From Taenia hydatigena (lineage: Eukaryota; Platyhelminthes; Cestoda; Cyclophyllidea; Taeniidae): 64,000 bases of DNA. Under the pieces are notes generated by a model, which saw only the letters and a program-made list of their open reading frames with translations, was not told the DNA's origin and ran no database searches. A program made the position numbers and the translations under genes. The stretch spans positions 5,491,788 to 5,555,787 of the forward strand of contig JADWOT020000001.1 of the NCBI GenBank assembly GCA_036345935.2, given 5' to 3'. Of the stretch, positions 60,501-64,000 are shown one piece after another. Each line of letters starts with the position of its first letter. Positions within the stretch are counted from its first letter, which is position 1.

Positions 60501-63403
60501 GATGGGAGAGAGACATACAGGAAGGCGAATATATTTTCACTCTGACGAGAGAAGAACCAAATTAAAAGCACTAAACTTACTGACAAAGAGTTGGAGTCTT
60601 GCAGTAGTTTTTGTGGTTGTTGATGTTGCTGCTGGTTGGTGTTAAAGTGGTTTGGATGCAGAGGTGGCAGTGGGGGTAACGGGGTCGACTTTCTGACTCC
60701 TCGTCTCGTCACACTTCCAGGTGTAGTAGGGGCCGCATTGGTGGGAGTAGTTGCGTCTCTTTGCTGATGGTTCAGATGGCACATTGAGGGATCAACAAGA
60801 CACACTTGAGCTTTGCGATCCAACGGGATCTGACCTAGACTGCTTCGACCCAGTGATCCCAATGGGGAGGGGACTGTGATAAAGGGGTTGAAAAAAGTTA
60901 CAAAATTTGCTAGCTACCATCAATTATTACTAAAATCCAGTGGTAACAGCTCATCATCCCTTACAGCACCAGTCACACAGTTATTCAGCCTTTGGACAAT
61001 GCAGATACTTCCAGACCTGTATACTTTTGGACAAAATAATCTGTAAACATAAATACAACTAAAAATGCCCCTCTTTACTGATCAGTAAAAAAATAACTCC
61101 TCTTGTTCACTTACCAGGCTGAATGGTAACATCAGAAGTATAGCTAGATCTTGATTGAGCAGAGCTGAGCAGACCCACTGAATTAGCTGCTGAGGTGGGA
61201 GAGGAAGCGAAGGACGCAGAAGGCCAAGGTGCAGCAAAGTTCTGCCGTCTTGCTACCCCTGGTGTTGTCGCTTGATGCTGGTGGTGGTTACCATGGTTAC
61301 TATGGTGACCGTGGAAGGACGCGGAGGATCCACTCATGGCTGAACGAATGAAGGTTGAAAGACGCTTCAGTCCACCTGCAACGCCGCCCTGAGGTTTCGA
61401 TTTCCAAGGAAGAGTGGCTGAAAACACCTGGAAGAGGGAAGGAACAGCTATAGAAGGTAGTTTAGGCAAAGATAGGACAAATACCATAGCAATTTTGACG
61501 ATCAGTTAGTCTATCTACCGATTGTAGTGCCTACTCGCTTTATGTTCGCATATTCGCTCACCTCTGTCTTTCTTGAAATTCTTATTCTCATAGTCACCTG
61601 TTCAGCTACCTCCCCGTCTGCGTATCAGCCTGTCTTTATAGTTCAACCGTAGTAACATTACAATTGGTAAGTAAACGTGAAATGTCCGATTGGATTAAGT
61701 AGACTAAGCATTCAGAGGTGAATGTTACTTCATAACATCTTGTTATCACAATTACAAACGCAACAGGCCTTGCCTTGTAATGAGCATCCTTAAAAGTACG
61801 TTGGGCATACCTTGACAAGACCGAAATAGACATGGCTGACCGCCCAACAGCACTTCCTAATGAATGTGCTGAACTATTAGTCTGTCTTGATTACTAAACC
61901 ATTTCCTTTTGACATTCCGGAATTCACACTTTTAGGCTCACTTGTCTCAATAATCACAATCCACGTAAATAACATCAAAGGGCCCAAAGTTAGAGTCCCT
62001 TTTTTACAAGAACGCCCAGTAATAAATTAAGGAATCAAAGGTTACTATTATCATTTGACAAGCAAAGAGCCCTCCAGGTATTCAGCTGCAGTTATGACCA
62101 CAAGAATTGAATTTCAACAGTAAAAGTAAAGTCGACACAAGGAGTATCGCAAAAGATGACAGAGTATCAAAAATATCTTAATTTACGTTGCATCATTTAG
62201 CTTAAAATTGACTTGTATTTTTGCTAAAAACCTTTCCTTCACTTAATACCAGATAGTCTTACGCCAAATCCCGGATTGGCTACTTTCAGATTTAGTTTCC
62301 TCCTCCTATTCGCTTACCTGGTTAACATCAGGGGATTCAACGAATCCCTCTGCTAGTCTATCAGCAGACGCTCCTCGATACCCCATCGTGATAGTCGGCG
62401 ATGGCTGTCCGGCTGATACATTAGTTGTCACCGTGTCGGCCGATATAAGAGTCTGCCTTTGTGTGCTCAATGACGTCGAATTGGGCGTATTTACCGAGGA
62501 GGGTGGTCTAGGCTGCTGTTGGGCGTTGTTATGCAACGTCTGTTGCAGTCCATACGCGTCTGGAAGTCCCAGTTCCAAGTCTGGCGCAGGTCTTGTTGCC
62601 TGTGTCGGCAAAGTGGGAGGTGGAGGGAAGCGTGAAAGAAAGGGTTTAGAAGTATGAAGATTGCCAAGTGAGACTGCGGAGGATGTGGGTTTCACAACGC
62701 TGATGCTGGAACCGTTGAGCCACTGCTGAGGATGATGGGGGATGGAGACAGCGGATTGAGACATTATGACGGTAGGGTGGCGGGAGGGAGAAAAGTAGTG
62801 ATTCTTGCGGTGACGCGAAAAGGTGAGGGAACCCGAGAGGGTGTTCATGAACATTCCAGAGCCGGGGAATCGACCAGGGAGAGTGTTGCTGGTCACCAAC
62901 TTGGAACGAACCAATCGTGAGAGCCTACAAATTGGATAAACAAGAAGTCTGTAAAAATCCGTTCCGTACAGAAATTCCAAAGCCAAAAACCACTACGAAT
63001 GCACTGATCAAAACTTTCTCAGCTTTATCCCTAGATTTATTAAACTTCCTCTTGCAAATTGCTCCTTAAGTATTGACAACAATTTCTCAAAACCTTATTG
63101 GTTATCAGTTCTTAAGGGTAGACGCATTGGTTGGAAGGAAGGGGTATGAGGACGCAGAAAAATTCTAAAGATCCACTAAATATTGCTTCCGAATTAAAGT
63201 TTTTTGGTCCGCTTTCCGATCTATGAAATTGTGATTGACTGTAGAAGCTAGTTATTATCCTCGATCCTATGGAAAAAGATGAACTTGGTGGTGGGTGGGA
63301 AAAAAAATCAAATGTAAGCAAATTTACCTTTGACGGAAAATAAAGACGACGAGTAGGAGAATGATGAGACACAAAATGAATCCGAATATTGCACCCATAG
63401 CGG
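48573..63403 (-). CDS. Single-pass membrane receptor: transmembrane and cytoplasmic exons (5' part outside window)
   Basis: Eight minus-strand exons with agreeing phases: 63403-63328, 62924-62318, 61427-61115, 60873-60581, 60356-~60203, 57615-57295, 52999-52653, 48791-48573, coding about 775 residues to a TGA. The first encodes a hydrophobic segment MGAIFGFILCLIILLLVVFIF followed by RQR and RLVRSK, a typical membrane-stop sequence. The ~750-residue tail is rich in Ser, Pro, Thr and Gln and probably disordered. It holds [11 protein letters not shown] (a possible Ena/VASP EVH1 or SH3 ligand) and tyrosine motifs MDTYLEPI, SSLYEAV and PYANL near the end. I infer a neuronal-type adhesion or guidance receptor; a Robo-like tail would fit, but no diagnostic domain is visible because the extracellular exons lie beyond 64,000. 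Uncertain points: the donor of exon 5 (GTTCGA at 60,202 or GTGCAA at 60,193, both phase 1) and whether the last exon stops or splices on (AACCT|GTGAGT). Confidence 0.65.
54383..54540 (+). repeat. Degenerate LTR of the TRIM-like family
   Basis: Blocks 'ggtcatgcaagtagcctc', 'cttctttatgcttcagagaggcctcagcgct' and spacing resemble the 3' half of the LTR, with many changes. It lies in the 4.3-kb receptor intron between exons 6 and 7. Confidence 0.35.
55219..55352 (+). repeat. Degenerate LTR of the TRIM-like family
   Basis: Shows 'gggccatgccagtagctcc', 'cacattct', 'tatatcttctttggtcttcagg' and 'gcctcaaagcggtaaca' in family order. Old, diverged insertion within the receptor intron. Confidence 0.45.
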
Positions 63404-64000
63404 CTAAAAGTCGGTAAAAAACAAAGACATTAATTTTCCCCAGGTTGCGAATAACCTTTCACACGGTTAGCACAATCTAGGTTAACAGCACAAACAAGAT
63501 CAAGGCATCTCAAGCCGTACACGATCGTGGGCCACCAAATACACAACTGCTTTACGTATTTGAAAAGGAAAACGGTGGAGCTCAGCATGGCACCTGGGAT
63601 ATTGACAGGAGGGCCGCGTACACCCACGCATCATCTACACTATTGCTGGTTAATTATGAGTGATGACTCGTCGCATTCATTCTCCTAACAACGCGTCAAA
63701 ACTTTGAAAAGAAAGCCATTCAAATCGGCTAAAATAATTGTTGCCAAATGCGCATCATTCAAAGTTCCGTACCACCGACATAGTTCTTAGTTTGTTGCAA
63801 ACAATATTTCTTTCACCTTTAATTTATTTTCCTAAGTTAAAAGTTGTTGTTTAAATTAATCAGTGCCCTAAATAATCGAGCTCTAGGACAGAGGGGACGT
63901 TACAGCATGCACCTGGAACGCAGGCGCACCGGTCGATAGCAATCGATTTTATTTTTCACAGCACTGCGTGAACGTCAAAAGGAAGTAAAGTGCGAAAATC
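63404..64000. other. Receptor intron reaching the window edge
   Basis: Upstream of the transmembrane exon on the minus strand. No further exon with matching phase (it should end one base into a codon) was recognised, so the extracellular part continues beyond 64,000. Confidence 0.5.

Noticed and set aside
1..64000. CRISPR array, prokaryotic operon, rRNA or tRNA genes
   Set aside because: No spaced identical short repeats, no Shine-Dalgarno-led gene strings, and no tRNA-like box pairs were seen. The genes are clearly intron-rich and eukaryotic.

Overview
This is a stretch of animal nuclear DNA, most likely from a parasitic flatworm and best fitting a tapeworm (cestode). The reasons are an overall base composition that looks only moderately AT-rich, many very short introns (32-44 bp) beside a second group near 65-80 bp, and a family of miniature LTR retrotransposons without genes (TRIM-like), a type that to my knowledge is known from taeniid tapeworms. 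The species cannot be fixed from the sequence alone. All genes are split by introns, so I rebuilt each one from splice sites, reading-frame phase and remembered family sequences.

Layout: 1-11.4 kb is gene-poor and repeat-rich. It holds one copy of a diverged ~2 kb repeat with clustered CCAAT boxes, a large inverted repeat (about 6.5-7.1 versus 8.0-8.7 kb) enclosing part of a TRIM element, and a solo LTR. At 11,446-12,717 (+) is a complete six-exon Na+/K+-ATPase beta subunit gene with a 32-bp intron and a GC-AG intron. From 12.8 to 20.8 kb lies another repeat zone: the second CCAAT-repeat copy, solo LTRs, and one nearly whole TRIM (18.9-19.7 kb) with a primer-binding site matching tRNA-Leu. 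At 20,782-30,271 (+) is a 16-exon NPAT-like gene with an N-terminal LisH domain (regulator of histone gene transcription). At 31,859-33,046 (+) is a complete eight-exon FRA10AC1 gene. At 34,171-42,250 (+) is a GTPBP1-type translational GTPase, complete except for its first exon(s). At 43,505-47,489 (-), tail-to-tail with it, is SMARCB1/SNF5, the core SWI/SNF subunit, carrying a large Gly/Ser insertion and one splice junction I could not resolve. At 48,573-63,403 (-) are the transmembrane and cytoplasmic exons of a large single-pass receptor whose extracellular part lies beyond the window.

The genes are unrelated housekeeping and developmental loci (ion transport, histone transcription, RNA-associated protein, GTPase, chromatin remodelling, cell-surface receptor) with no sign of one shared pathway. 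I found no CRISPR array, prokaryotic operon, tRNA or rRNA gene. The less ordinary signals are the TRIM/solo-LTR family and its target-site duplications, the large inverted repeat, the conserved CCAAT arrays, the GC-AG and ultra-short introns, a possible SL trans-splice architecture, and the stop codon placed directly on a splice donor in SMARCB1.
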